A stretch of 64,000 bases of DNA, from the NCBI GenBank assembly GCA_043497085.1, contig JBIEKI010000010.1; one strand, written 5' to 3'. Positions 54,910 to 64,000 of this stretch are shown here, in pieces. Position numbers and translations under genes: made by a program. Positions within the stretch are counted from its first letter, which is position 1; every line of letters begins with the position of its first letter. The notes under the pieces are model-generated. The model had not been told where the DNA came from. It saw only the letters and a list, made by a program, of their open reading frames with translations, and ran no database searches. This DNA is from Thalassobacillus sp043497085. GTDB taxonomy: Bacteria; Bacillota; Bacilli; Bacillales; Halobacillaceae.

Positions 54910-57900
54910 CCTTCATCCAACTCCGTGGTTAGCAGCAATGGACCATCAAAAAAGTAGAGGCATTTTTTTACGACTGGTTCTTTCCATATCTTTTCCAGCG
55001 CGGTCTGGTACAAGCGAAGCTGTACCTCATACCGGCTTGCAAGCTTCTGTTTCAGCTCTTCCGTAACTTCATCGTTAATGGTATCCGTTTTGTAATCGAG
55101 AATCAGCCACCCGTCCTCATAGGGTACAACACAGTCGATAACCCCTTGGACGAATACCTGTTCTTCGGTTTCGCCTTCCCAATTGCGGTACACCTGGTGG
55201 GCCGGAAGCGTTAAACTGAACGGTACTTCTTTTTCCAATTGATCGGCCTGAAGGACGAACTCGCCGATACTGGTCTCGAAAAAGGCCGCAACTGCTGCTG
55301 TATCGATGACCTCTGCTTCTTCCTCTCGCAGCACTTCCCTATCGACTAAAGCAAGCACAAATTCCCGGACTTCCGCTTCGGTATATTTTCGGGTAAACGG
55401 CAAATGCTGCATGACGGTATGCATTGCTGTTCCGCGCTCAGCAGCTGTCAGCCGCTGCTCTTCCTGCATGAAGCGGGGACGCTTGATGATCGGTGCTTTG
55501 AACGGAAGCACGATATCATTACTGCTGTATTCATCCAGCTCTTCCCGCTGCCGCTTCAGTTCGGTAACCGACTGCTTAGCCCGTGAATTTGCTGCCTGAC
55601 GATAGGCATATTGAAAATTCAATCGCTTGTCGACCTTTTCAGCTTCTTCGTTGCCATCGACTTGTTTCCAGACATAAACCGCCTCTTGCAGCCGTTCATC
55701 ACGATTTTTCTCCAATTCATCCAGCTGGTTATAGGCACTGCCATGCTTAATTTCCACCCGCCATTCCGAAGCATCCTGCCAGATTTCTTCTGACGTTTTG
55801 ACTTCGACATCAGGGTTACGCAATGGTTCGGTTTTATGATGACGGATCAGGGCAGGACCGACCCAGTCTAAATAACTTTTCGATTCAAGCCGGTAATGCG
55901 GTGGAAGTACCCAGCTCGGATGCTCGAGGAACTCCAGCCACTTTTCCTGTTTCTTCTCAAATGACGCCACATTGCCGACCATGACAAGCTTCTCTTTCGC
56001 TCTTGTCAATGCTACATATAAGACGCGCATTTCTTCTGCCAGCAGCTCGCGCAATTTCTCCCGCTTCAACGCATGATAGGCAAGCGTCGGGTACATGATT
56101 CGCTTCTCGGGATTAATGTACCGCGTGCCAAAGCCATAGTCTTTATGCAGCAAATACTTTGAACGGAGATCCTGCTGATTGAATTGTTTATCCATACCGC
56201 CAAGAATGACGACAGGAAACTCGAGTCCTTTACTTTTGTGAATCGTCATGATCCGGACGACATCCTCCTGTTCCCCGAGGGCACGGGCCGCACCGAGATC
56301 ATCGCCCCGTTCTTCGATCCGCTCAATGAACCGTAAGAAACGGAACAAACCTCGGAAAGAGGTAGCTTCATAGGAACGGGCCCGATCATACAACGCCCGC
56401 AAGTTGGCCTGCCTCTGTCGTCCACCCGGAATCCCGCCGACGAAGTCGTAGTAACCCGTTTCCCGGTAAATTTCCCAAATCAGTTCGGATAACGCACCCT
56501 GCCGCGCACGGACCCGCCAGGAATGCAGCTGTTCTAAGAAACTATCAATCTTCTCTTGTATATCCGGATCGCCGCTGAATACCTTCATCGCTTCATAATA
56601 GGTCGACCGCTGTTTTGCGAGCCTGATCTGTGCCAGCTGCTCTTCATTCAGCCCGACAATCGGCGAATGGAGAACGGAAGCAAGAGGAATGTCCTGCTGA
56701 GGATTGTCAATCACTTTTAATAGACTGAGCATGATTTTAATTTCAATCGCTTCAAAATAGCCGGAGGAAAGTTCGGCATATACCGGAATCCCCTGCTGCT
56801 TCAATTCATCGACAATGGTAGGTGCCCATGTCATGGAACGCATCAAAATCACGATATCGCGGTATTGGACAGGACGCTGGAATTCCGTCTCTTTATCGAT
56901 GACTTGCAGCGGCTCCTGTTCATGTTGTCCAATCCACGTTTTAATCATCTGACCGTATGCACGTGCTTCGAGCTGGGCCTTTTCTAAATCACGATAATCC
57001 TCGCCTTCTTCTGCCGGCTGTTCTTCACCGGATTCCCGGTCAATGACCAGTAACTCGGCATCGGTATCGGAAGAAGTGAGTTCATCATAAATCGTATTAC
57101 TGTATATCAGCTCAGCGTCCGGGTCATAATTCATCTCACCGACTTCCTCATCCAGTATCTGTCGGAAAATATAGTTCGTGGCAGCCAGCACTTGCTTACG
57201 GCTCCTGAAGTTACGTGCCAGGTCGATCCGCTCGCCGGGATGGTCGTCAAATTTGAACTGTTGATATTTATTCAAAAACAACGTCGGTTCGGCATGGCGA
57301 AAACGGTAGATGCTTTGTTTCACATCCCCGACCATGAACAGATTACCTCCCCGGTCCCCGCCTGTTAAAAGCAGTAAGAGTGTTTCCTGGACCAGATTGG
57401 TATCCTGATACTCATCAACCAGCACTTCTGAGAATTTTTCCTGAAAATCAAATGCGACATTTGATGGCACCAGGTTGTCCGCAGTCGAGGAGTCATCACG
57501 CAAAACATCCAGGCAATAATGTTCCAGGTCAGAGAAATCGACTATCGCTTTTTCCCGTTTCAAGCGGGTGTAGCGATCTCGGAAATCTTTAACCAATTTC
57601 ACCAGTTGCACTATGACCGGGTGCAGTTCTTTCATATCATCCAGGTGACCGGTCAGTGAACGGGTGAACCATTCACCCGCCATATCATTCCAGCGCTTCT
57701 TATAGCCGTCCCGTATCGCTTTCACCTGTTCCTTTTTCGCTTCATCGCAGTCCACTTTTTTGCCGGACAGACGGGCGAACTTACTCGTCTGCATGAAAGT
57801 TTGCAGCTCTGTCCATGAAATAGCGGCAAGCCCTTTCGCTTCCTGGACCATGGCTATATCTGCGTCGATCGTATCGGCATAGTGATATGGCCCATCCGCT

Positions 57901-58625
57901 TCCCTGGTAACTTCCAGCGCTTTCTCCGCTTCCACCAATATGGCGTCAAGCTGGCTGGCCACTTCCCGCTTCAGCATCTTCAGCCATGGCAGATCTGATT
58001 CTTCGGTGTCTTCGTCCACCCCATACATTTCTGCCATCTGATCCAGCCATGCTTCAGGGGATGGGTTCTGCATCGCGAAGGTGTAGAGGTCGATCATCAG
58101 CGATTCTACCTCAAGGTCACTGCGATCATTGGAAAAACGGTCAACGACAGCGAAAAACGCATCCCGCTCTTCTCCTTCTTTGCCATACCAGTCCTCAAAC
58201 AATTCTTCCAGCACTTCCTGTTGCAGGAGATCGGCTTCGATATCATCAGCAATCCGGAAGTTAGGATCGATATCAAGCAAATAAGCATACCGGCGCACCA
58301 CCTCCATACAGAAGGAGTGCAGCGTGGAAATAGATGCTGTCTGCAAAAGTGACAATTGTTTTTTCAGATGGCTGGATCCAGGATTCTCTTCTAGCGCTTT
58401 GCTTAGCGCGAGCCCGACACGGCTCCTCATTTCCTGCGCTGCCGCATTGGTGAAGGTCACGACAAGAAGTGAATCGATATCGACCGGGTCTGTCGGATGC
58501 AGCAGTTTCTGGATGATCCGTTCGACCAAAACAGCGGTCTTACCCGAGCCTGCCGCTGCCGACACGAGGACATCTCTGCCGCTCGTATGGATCGCACGTT
58601 CTTGTTCTTTTGTCCAGCGTACCAT
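54906..58625 (-). CDS. addA: ATP-dependent helicase/nuclease subunit AddA
   Basis: The 1239-residue protein is a UvrD-like helicase with a C-terminal RecB-type nuclease. Walker A is in LVSAAAGSGKTAVLV (about residues 20-34), Walker B is LVDEYQDTN, and the helicase motif VRIMTIHKSKGLEFPVV is present. The nuclease motif is GVIDCVVPYEDGWLILDYKTD. With AddB it processes double-strand ends for RecA loading and recognises a Chi-type sequence. The ATG overlaps the addB stop (TGATG). Confidence 0.96.
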   Translation of the reverse strand: MVRWTKEQERAIHTSGRDVLVSAAAGSGKTAVLVERIIQKLLHPTDPVDIDSLLVVTFTNAAAQEMRSRVGLALSKALEENPGSSHLKKQLSLLQTASISTLHSFCMEVVRRYAYLLDIDPNFRIADDIEADLLQQEVLEELFEDWYGKEGEERDAFFAVVDRFSNDRSDLEVESLMIDLYTFAMQNPSPEAWLDQMAEMYGVDEDTEESDLPWLKMLKREVASQLDAILVEAEKALEVTREADGPYHYADTIDADIAMVQEAKGLAAISWTELQTFMQTSKFARLSGKKVDCDEAKKEQVKAIRDGYKKRWNDMAGEWFTRSLTGHLDDMKELHPVIVQLVKLVKDFRDRYTRLKREKAIVDFSDLEHYCLDVLRDDSSTADNLVPSNVAFDFQEKFSEVLVDEYQDTNLVQETLLLLLTGGDRGGNLFMVGDVKQSIYRFRHAEPTLFLNKYQQFKFDDHPGERIDLARNFRSRKQVLAATNYIFRQILDEEVGEMNYDPDAELIYSNTIYDELTSSDTDAELLVIDRESGEEQPAEEGEDYRDLEKAQLEARAYGQMIKTWIGQHEQEPLQVIDKETEFQRPVQYRDIVILMRSMTWAPTIVDELKQQGIPVYAELSSGYFEAIEIKIMLSLLKVIDNPQQDIPLASVLHSPIVGLNEEQLAQIRLAKQRSTYYEAMKVFSGDPDIQEKIDSFLEQLHSWRVRARQGALSELIWEIYRETGYYDFVGGIPGGRQRQANLRALYDRARSYEATSFRGLFRFLRFIERIEERGDDLGAARALGEQEDVVRIMTIHKSKGLEFPVVILGGMDKQFNQQDLRSKYLLHKDYGFGTRYINPEKRIMYPTLAYHALKREKLRELLAEEMRVLYVALTRAKEKLVMVGNVASFEKKQEKWLEFLEHPSWVLPPHYRLESKSYLDWVGPALIRHHKTEPLRNPDVEVKTSEEIWQDASEWRVEIKHGSAYNQLDELEKNRDERLQEAVYVWKQVDGNEEAEKVDKRLNFQYAYRQAANSRAKQSVTELKRQREELDEYSSNDIVLPFKAPIIKRPRFMQEEQRLTAAERGTAMHTVMQHLPFTRKYTEAEVREFVLALVDREVLREEEAEVIDTAAVAAFFETSIGEFVLQADQLEKEVPFSLTLPAHQVYRNWEGETEEQVFVQGVIDCVVPYEDGWLILDYKTDTINDEVTEELKQKLASRYEVQLRLYQTALEKIWKEPVVKKCLYFFDGPLLLTTELDEG

Positions 58626-61600
58626 CAGACATCCCCCTCTCTTTCTTGTTTGGCAATCCGCTCTAAAACTTCCTCATCTTTCATATCCTGCAGCTTGCGG
58701 AAGCTGTTCTCTTCCAGGGTCGGATCGAACTGGCAGACCGAACGGAACGGACAGAATGTACAAGCGGCCTGCTGACCATGCTGGTAGGGATTGAGCTTCA
58801 CTTCCCCATTGGTGATCATTGTACCGGCCTGGACCATGACGTCGCGAATGTAGCCCTGGAGACGTTCGAACATATCTAAGTCCGCCGTTTTGGAACTTTT
58901 ATAAAAGCCGCCTTTCGCAGTCAGTCCAGCTGGAACCATGTTGCTGGTGCCTTTCTCGAGACTTGTATCCATCATTTGAACAATCTGTTGATTTTCCAAC
59001 AATAAGCCCTGCATCTTGAATTTCTTTAAAATCTCATCTTCGATTTTTTTATCGTCGATTTTCTGCTTACCAGAAATCATCGGGTTATGGACATGGAAGT
59101 ACAATACCCCTGCAGGCGATGCTTTGGCACCAAGCCACTGCTCGGCATAAGTAAGTACAACGTCCAGGTAGGACAGCATCTGAAGCGCCAATCCGTAATA
59201 GACTTCAATCAGATTCAACCCTTTGGCGCTTGATTTATAATCGATGATCCTTAGGAACAGATCATCCTGATTAAGTGCTTTATCTACACGGTCGATCCGT
59301 CCGCGCAGCATCAATTCAAAACCATTCGGTAAATCGAGCGTAAGCGGAGGAAGCTGCTCTTTCGGACCGAAGCCCAGCTCCATTCCAACTGGGGAAAACT
59401 TCGAGTTCCTCGCCTGCTCGCTCAATACGAATGCCGCGCGGGCAATGACATTCTGTAATTTATGCTGCAAATACTGATAGCGGTTCGAGCTGTGAAGGAT
59501 TTGATGCTGTAAAATCGGCGCTAATTCCTGGACTGCGCGGGATGCATACTGCGTACTTGCCTGTTTATCCAGCTGGGAGAAGTCTTTTCCTTCTCCTTGA
59601 ATCCATTCGGTGATTTTTTTCAATGCTTCATGGAATAACTGGCCAATATCAGGGGCATCAAGCTTATAGGTCTTCCGTTCTTCCAGCTGCAGGCTATACC
59701 TCGCAAAGTGCTGGTAAGAACAGCGATTATGCATCTCAAGCCTTGAAACACTTGCTTTCACCTGTTTCGGGTACAGCTGCTCGGTCGTCTGTTTGCTGAG
59801 GTTCACTGGCTTGTTCTGATAAAAGAGACTCTCGAGAATCCGATTAGTCAGCCCGCCTTTTTGCTCGTTACGTACATACCAATTGAAGACATCCCACCAG
59901 ACCGGACGCATGCTGTAACCCTTCAAATAACGGGAAAGCTGTGCCGTAAGTGCGCTCCTCGTCTTCGTCTTTGTCGTGATGAAACGATCGGCATCTTCCA
60001 GGTCATCCGGATCTTGTAGCAGGATATGCTCCTGACAGCACGGAAATAGCTCCTCCACTCTGCGGATAATCGGGGAAGGTGTCTTTGATTTCCCCTCCTC
60101 ATTACTGAGCGGGTAGCTGATCCATAACCTGTCCCGCGGCATCGTCAATGCCAGGTATACGTAGAATCGGTCATCCAGGAGCTGCCGTTTGCTGCCATCC
60201 GCCAGCCTCAGGCCATGGGTAGCAAGTAAATCACGCTCTTCTTCACTGATCATCCCATCCCCTGATGGCTTCATTGGCCAGATTCCTTCGGTCACTCCCA
60301 GTAAAAACGCCGCTTTAATACCGGAAATCCTCGACCGATCCACCGTTCCGACAATGACATGGTCCATGCTAGGCGGCACATGAGAAAACTTTAAGGATTC
60401 TAATCCGCTTTCCACGGTATTGCGGAACACCTGCAGGGACATTTTTTCTTCGCCTGCCATCTCGACGACTTCATCGAGCAATTGCAGGACAGCGTCCCAC
60501 ACCTGCTCCTGTTCACGGCCCCGTTCCAGTGCACCAGCGGCATCAAAGTCATCCCGCCATGCTTCCAACTGACCTGGTACGTCCATTGCTTCTAACCAGA
60601 TATAGATGACCCGGCACTTTTCCCCAATCGTTTTTGCTTCTCTCAATCCTTCATCGAAGGTTTCGAGAATCTTCGTCACTTGACGGCGGTACCGATTAAT
60701 ACGAGTCTGTTTCTCACGTTCCTCATCGGTCTGTGATGCCTGATCGAAGCCACGGAACCGCTGGTATACCCATGGTTCGTCACTGCACCAGCGCTCACGG
60801 GAACGGATTCCATATTCGAGCACATAATTCTCGAGTTCATCAATAGCATCCTCATCCAGCGGATACCGCTTGTCATCTGCAAGACTGAATCCGCTTTTCA
60901 ACAAACGAAACACAGCGTCATAGCGCCAGTTTCCTTCGACGACATCCAGACCCGAGCGAATCAATTCGATCAGCGGATGGTTAAGCATGGTCCTTTTTTC
61001 ATCCAGGAATACAGGTATCTCATAATCTTTGAAAACAGTCGTAATCAAGTCATGGTAAGTCTCAGGTTCACGCATCAGGATAGCGAGGTCTTTATAGCGG
61101 TATCCTTCATCCCGGACTAAGCGAAGAATTTCCTGTGCGACACCTTCGACTTCTGCCCGTGGATGGACCGCTTCAGCTATCTGAATAGGTGCTTCCCCTT
61201 CATACGGAGGAGCCGGCCGCTCATCAAAATACCGCTCCATATGCAAAAAGTGCGGGCGGTTCTCAAACCGGCCCTGCTTGTTATCTAAGATGGTCGTTCC
61301 ATCAAATCCTATCCCTTGCTCCTCTGCCATCGCAGCCAAAGTTTCATAGGTTTCTCCCGACTCGTGAAACAAATCCAGTTCCGAACGATCTCCTGCTGAA
61401 GGCTTGTCTAAAGTCAGCGCCACATGGACACACTTCGTCCGCTTCAACAGCGCTTCGATGACCATGATTTCCTGGGGCGTGAAACTATGGAAACCATCGA
61501 TATAAATCTCCGCACCATCCAGGAAGCGTGCGGTAGGGATTTTATCTGCCAGCATCTGCAGTTGATCCTCCCCGTCCATATACTGATCGCGGAGCGCATG

Positions 61601-62125
61601 ATCGAGCCGGTCATAAATATAACTGAGATCCTCGAGCTTGTTACGAAGCGCGATTTCACTGGCATACTGGTGTGTATATTGATCAATCGCTGTCATTTGC
61701 TCATGTAGTACCTCCGGCGTGATCCGGTACCGCTTGAACTCCGTAATCATCCCTTCCAGTTGTTCCATGAACCCCTGTTTCTCGATTGCTTTTTGGAACA
61801 CCAGCCAATCGGAAGTCCTTTCTTCAGTGATTTTCCGGAGCATCATCTGAATCCCCGTCGAGCTTATGTACTTTCGGGTATTCCCACCCGTTTCCTGGAG
61901 CACCCGCCAGGCAAGTCTTGAAAAGCTGAACACCTGAGCCCGGATCGACCCTTCGATGCCGTCTCTTTTCAACAAGGCGTACTCCTGCTGGAACGTCATC
62001 TGGTCGGGTACGAGATAGATGATTGGCGGTCCCTTTGGATCCTCTTTTAGCTTTGCTTCTATTTCTTCCATGACGGCGGAGCTTTTTCCTGCACCAGACC
62101 GTCCAAGTATGAATCGGATACCCAT
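58625..62125 (-). CDS. addB: ATP-dependent nuclease subunit AddB
   Basis: The roughly 1166-residue protein begins MGIRFILGRSGAGKSS, a Walker A site. The C-terminal nuclease domain shows RIDRVDKALNQDDLFLRIIDYKSS. Its four Fe-S cluster cysteines are visible: one in MHNRCSYQHFARYSL (about residue 800) and three in CTFCPFRSVCQFDP near the end. The ATG at 62125 has AAGGAGGAAACC upstream; a longer start lacks support. It is the first gene of addB-addA-hlpB and is divergent from an MFS gene. Confidence 0.96.
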   Translation of the reverse strand: MGIRFILGRSGAGKSSAVMEEIEAKLKEDPKGPPIIYLVPDQMTFQQEYALLKRDGIEGSIRAQVFSFSRLAWRVLQETGGNTRKYISSTGIQMMLRKITEERTSDWLVFQKAIEKQGFMEQLEGMITEFKRYRITPEVLHEQMTAIDQYTHQYASEIALRNKLEDLSYIYDRLDHALRDQYMDGEDQLQMLADKIPTARFLDGAEIYIDGFHSFTPQEIMVIEALLKRTKCVHVALTLDKPSAGDRSELDLFHESGETYETLAAMAEEQGIGFDGTTILDNKQGRFENRPHFLHMERYFDERPAPPYEGEAPIQIAEAVHPRAEVEGVAQEILRLVRDEGYRYKDLAILMREPETYHDLITTVFKDYEIPVFLDEKRTMLNHPLIELIRSGLDVVEGNWRYDAVFRLLKSGFSLADDKRYPLDEDAIDELENYVLEYGIRSRERWCSDEPWVYQRFRGFDQASQTDEEREKQTRINRYRRQVTKILETFDEGLREAKTIGEKCRVIYIWLEAMDVPGQLEAWRDDFDAAGALERGREQEQVWDAVLQLLDEVVEMAGEEKMSLQVFRNTVESGLESLKFSHVPPSMDHVIVGTVDRSRISGIKAAFLLGVTEGIWPMKPSGDGMISEEERDLLATHGLRLADGSKRQLLDDRFYVYLALTMPRDRLWISYPLSNEEGKSKTPSPIIRRVEELFPCCQEHILLQDPDDLEDADRFITTKTKTRSALTAQLSRYLKGYSMRPVWWDVFNWYVRNEQKGGLTNRILESLFYQNKPVNLSKQTTEQLYPKQVKASVSRLEMHNRCSYQHFARYSLQLEERKTYKLDAPDIGQLFHEALKKITEWIQGEGKDFSQLDKQASTQYASRAVQELAPILQHQILHSSNRYQYLQHKLQNVIARAAFVLSEQARNSKFSPVGMELGFGPKEQLPPLTLDLPNGFELMLRGRIDRVDKALNQDDLFLRIIDYKSSAKGLNLIEVYYGLALQMLSYLDVVLTYAEQWLGAKASPAGVLYFHVHNPMISGKQKIDDKKIEDEILKKFKMQGLLLENQQIVQMMDTSLEKGTSNMVPAGLTAKGGFYKSSKTADLDMFERLQGYIRDVMVQAGTMITNGEVKLNPYQHGQQAACTFCPFRSVCQFDPTLEENSFRKLQDMKDEEVLERIAKQEREGDV

Positions 62126-62210
62126 CGATCGGTTTCCTCCTTCTTCATGCACACTGTGGTCTCCATTACATATCGTGAATTATATTATCGCAACGAGAGG
62201 ATGACCCGTT

Positions 62211-63353
62211 ATGAAGCAAGCCTTCCAGGCGATGGTTCTGATAGCTTCCGGAATATTCATCGCAAGCAACCTGTATACCATGCTCCCGCTTCATCCTGCT
62301 CTCGCTGAACATTTTGGAACCAGTCCGGCCTGGACTTCTCTGACCAGCACGTTGTTCATCATTTGCTACGCAGTCGGGCTGTTATGCTTCGGCATCCTTT
62401 CCGATGTCTATTCCAATGCCCGCATCCTTCAAATCGGCATGGCTGCTGTCGTGGCTGTGACAGGCATCATCGCCTTGACCGATTCTTTTGGTATGCTGTT
62501 GTTTTTACGGGCAGTGCAAGGTTTTTTAGCAGCAAGCTTTGCGCCACCCGCCTTCAGCTATACCTTCAAACAGTTTTCAGGTTCGCGGCAGTCCTTTGTA
62601 ATCGCCATGATCAATACCGGCTTTTTGTTTGCCGGTATTTTTGGTCAGCTGGTTTCCGGTTATTTCGGGTCATCTTACAGCTATCAAATGGTATTTGTCT
62701 TTTTCAGCTTTTGTTACTTGAGCTGCGCTGTTCTGATGGTCGCAGCTTTACGTCCTCCTGACAAGGTAGACAGAAGGAAAGCAGCGATTTCGCTTACTAC
62801 CATTCTATCATTTTTCAAGCAATCTTCCTTGCAAAAACTCTACCTGATCAGCTTCTTTCTACTTTTTACCATCATGTTATTCTACAGCAGCTTCGAATGG
62901 TTTATCGAAAAGAATCCAAAAGGGCTGCCACTGACCCTGCAGCAATTTCGCATGCTCGGTTTGATCGGAGTGATTCCTGCTTTTTTCGTGAGTCGCATCC
63001 AAAAACGTTTGCCTCCTGCTGTTCTGCTATGTCTGTTTCTTAGTCTGATGATGGCGGCATTTATCCCGGCCATGGTCGTAATATCTACAGGGACATTGGT
63101 TTGGGCGTCGGTCATGATGGTGGCTTCGACCTCGGTGACTATCCCCATGGTCATCGTTCTGATCGGGAGCTTAGCCGTCAAGAATAGAGGGAGTGCTCTT
63201 TCCATCTATTCTTTTGTACTGCTAACCGGTGCAAGCGCCGGCTCATTCCTTTCTCCTTTTTTACCATTGGAAACTGCTGTGTATGCCATTGCAGTTTTAT
63301 TTGCCTGTCTAACCCTGATCGCGTACCGCTTGATTTCCGAAAAAATTTGTTGA
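62211..63353 (+). CDS. Major facilitator superfamily transporter
   Basis: The 380-residue protein has about twelve membrane helices. LLCFGILSDVYSNARILQIG between helices 2 and 3 carries the MFS loop motif in degenerate form. It is probably an efflux permease of the YgaY/Bcr type; the substrate is unknown. GAGGATGACC precedes the ATG. It is monocistronic, convergent with the signal peptidase gene. Confidence 0.88.
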   Translation: MKQAFQAMVLIASGIFIASNLYTMLPLHPALAEHFGTSPAWTSLTSTLFIICYAVGLLCFGILSDVYSNARILQIGMAAVVAVTGIIALTDSFGMLLFLRAVQGFLAASFAPPAFSYTFKQFSGSRQSFVIAMINTGFLFAGIFGQLVSGYFGSSYSYQMVFVFFSFCYLSCAVLMVAALRPPDKVDRRKAAISLTTILSFFKQSSLQKLYLISFFLLFTIMLFYSSFEWFIEKNPKGLPLTLQQFRMLGLIGVIPAFFVSRIQKRLPPAVLLCLFLSLMMAAFIPAMVVISTGTLVWASVMMVASTSVTIPMVIVLIGSLAVKNRGSALSIYSFVLLTGASAGSFLSPFLPLETAVYAIAVLFACLTLIAYRLISEKIC

Positions 63354-63377
63354 GAATCATAAAATTCCTTCAAAAAA

Positions 63378-63418
63378 AGAAAACCCCTGCCGGCAAATAA
63401 CTGCCATCAGGGGTTTTC
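63378..63418. terminator. Bidirectional intrinsic terminator
   Basis: AAAACCCCTG and CAGGGGTTTT form a 10-bp stem around a GCCGGCAAATAACTGCC-type loop, with A-runs and T-runs on both sides. It serves the MFS gene and lepB. Confidence 0.85.
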
Positions 63419-63434
63419 GAATAAGCTTTTTTAA

Positions 63435-63977
63435 TTAAAACTGGATCGCCAGCTGTGACATCGGCCAATACCGGACATCGACTTTCCCAACCACACTGTC
63501 CATCGAAACAAATCCGAAGTAGCGGCTGTCTAAGCTGTCCCGCCGGTTATCACCCATCACGAACAAATGACCTTCCGGAACCTCGCTTTTACCTGTCACT
63601 TCTTCCAGTGTGAAGTCTTTGGTGAATAACTTTCCGTCGTTTGGACGCAGCGCATCCAAATATTTTTCCGGCTGAGCTTCGCCATTTATATATAACGTAT
63701 CATCTTTGAACTCAATGTGATCTCCCGGTACGCCGATCACCCGCTTCACATAATCTTCTTTTTCATTAGCATGGAAAACGATCACGTCGTCCCGATTGAT
63801 TCCCTGCCAGTCGTAAATCACTTTATTAACCATCAACAAGTTTCCGTCATACAATGTCGGTTCCATCGATTCTCCGTCTACAATGTAGCTGGCAAACAGA
63901 TAATTACGGAACAAAAATGCGATCAATAACGCGAAAAGTACTGTACGGAAAACACGCCAAAATTTCTTCTTTTTCAT
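63435..63977 (-). CDS. lepB: Signal peptidase I
   Basis: The 180-residue enzyme has one N-terminal membrane helix (about 8-28) and the catalytic dyad Ser37 (GESMEPTL) and Lys78 (EDYVKRVIGVPGD). The GDNRRDSLDSRYFG box is also present. It cleaves signal peptides of exported proteins on the outer face. The short single-anchor form is typical of Gram-positive bacteria. Its context beside add genes is common in Bacillus. Confidence 0.95.
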   Translation of the reverse strand: MKKKKFWRVFRTVLFALLIAFLFRNYLFASYIVDGESMEPTLYDGNLLMVNKVIYDWQGINRDDVIVFHANEKEDYVKRVIGVPGDHIEFKDDTLYINGEAQPEKYLDALRPNDGKLFTKDFTLEEVTGKSEVPEGHLFVMGDNRRDSLDSRYFGFVSMDSVVGKVDVRYWPMSQLAIQF

Positions 63978-64000
63978 AACTATGCCTCCAGGGTGTGTGC

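Noticed and set aside
1..64000. CRISPR arrays, tRNA, rRNA and riboswitches
   Set aside because: No regularly spaced direct repeats, cloverleaf-like genes or known riboswitch cores were seen on reading. In particular, none lies before asnO, rocD, cdr or the molybdopterin genes.

Overview
The window looks like the chromosome of an endospore-forming member of the Bacillaceae, probably a salt-tolerant genus such as Virgibacillus, Oceanobacillus or Halobacillus. The genus is a guess from overall flavour, not from an alignment. Support comes from a complete gerPA-gerPF spore-coat/germination cluster, an AddAB recombination nuclease next to an hlpB-type gene, an asnO/yisL pair, and a yitS-yitT-ipi-yitU-yitV-yitW block whose members and neighbourhood resemble Bacillus subtilis. 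I found no tRNA, rRNA or CRISPR array.

Layout. 1-900: the tail of a truncated gene, possibly an IS110-type transposase, then repeat-rich DNA. 0.9-12 kb: uppP, then an anaerobic/nitric-oxide region. This holds Fnr with its C-terminal cysteine cluster, YwiC, a radical SAM/SPASM protein, a quinol NO reductase, a second Crp/Fnr regulator, three DUF2249 proteins, a haem-copper-oxidase-like membrane protein and a MIP18 protein, followed by the molybdopterin genes mobB-moaE-moaD. Five FNR boxes (TGTGA-N6-TCACA or one mismatch) mark this region and a distant ba3-type oxidase operon. 12-19 kb: the yit block with interspersed small genes. 19.5-22.3 kb: CoA-disulfide reductase with a fused rhodanese, and a DUF4349 lipoprotein. 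22.5-24.6 kb: a complete IS110-family transposase with a candidate bridge RNA, then structured repeats. 24.6-26.6 kb: a tandem-GNAT protein and an EamA transporter.

26.6-37.4 kb is a maltodextrin utilisation cluster. A lipoprotein binding protein and two permeases import maltodextrin (the ATPase must be elsewhere). A membrane-anchored amylase acts outside, while a cyclomaltodextrinase-type enzyme and maltose phosphorylase act inside. A LacI-family regulator probably controls it through three matching palindromic operators. 37.5-42.7 kb: MATE transporter, asnO, yisL and rocD. 43.4-44.1 kb: a MerR-HTH/coiled-coil protein beside a cluster of TATCG motifs. 44.5-48.2 kb: ba3-type cytochrome oxidase (subunits IIa, II, I), SCO and a membrane protein. 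48.5-52.4 kb: SDR, RDD, GDYXXLXY, DUF2157 and DUF418 genes. 52.5-54.5 kb: gerP. 54.6-62.1 kb: hlpB-addA-addB. 62.2-64 kb: an MFS transporter and signal peptidase I.

The strongest unexplained signals are two intergenic repeat families. One (five copies plus a fragment) has three nested stems whose sequences change between copies while pairing is kept, and it is arranged in three back-to-back pairs. The other is a 96-100 bp element found twice, each time inside an operon just upstream of the next gene's ribosome binding site (mdxE-mdxF and oxidase subunit I-sco). The FNR-box-controlled DUF2249/oxidase-like/MIP18 island beside the NO reductase is the best candidate for an under-described protein system.
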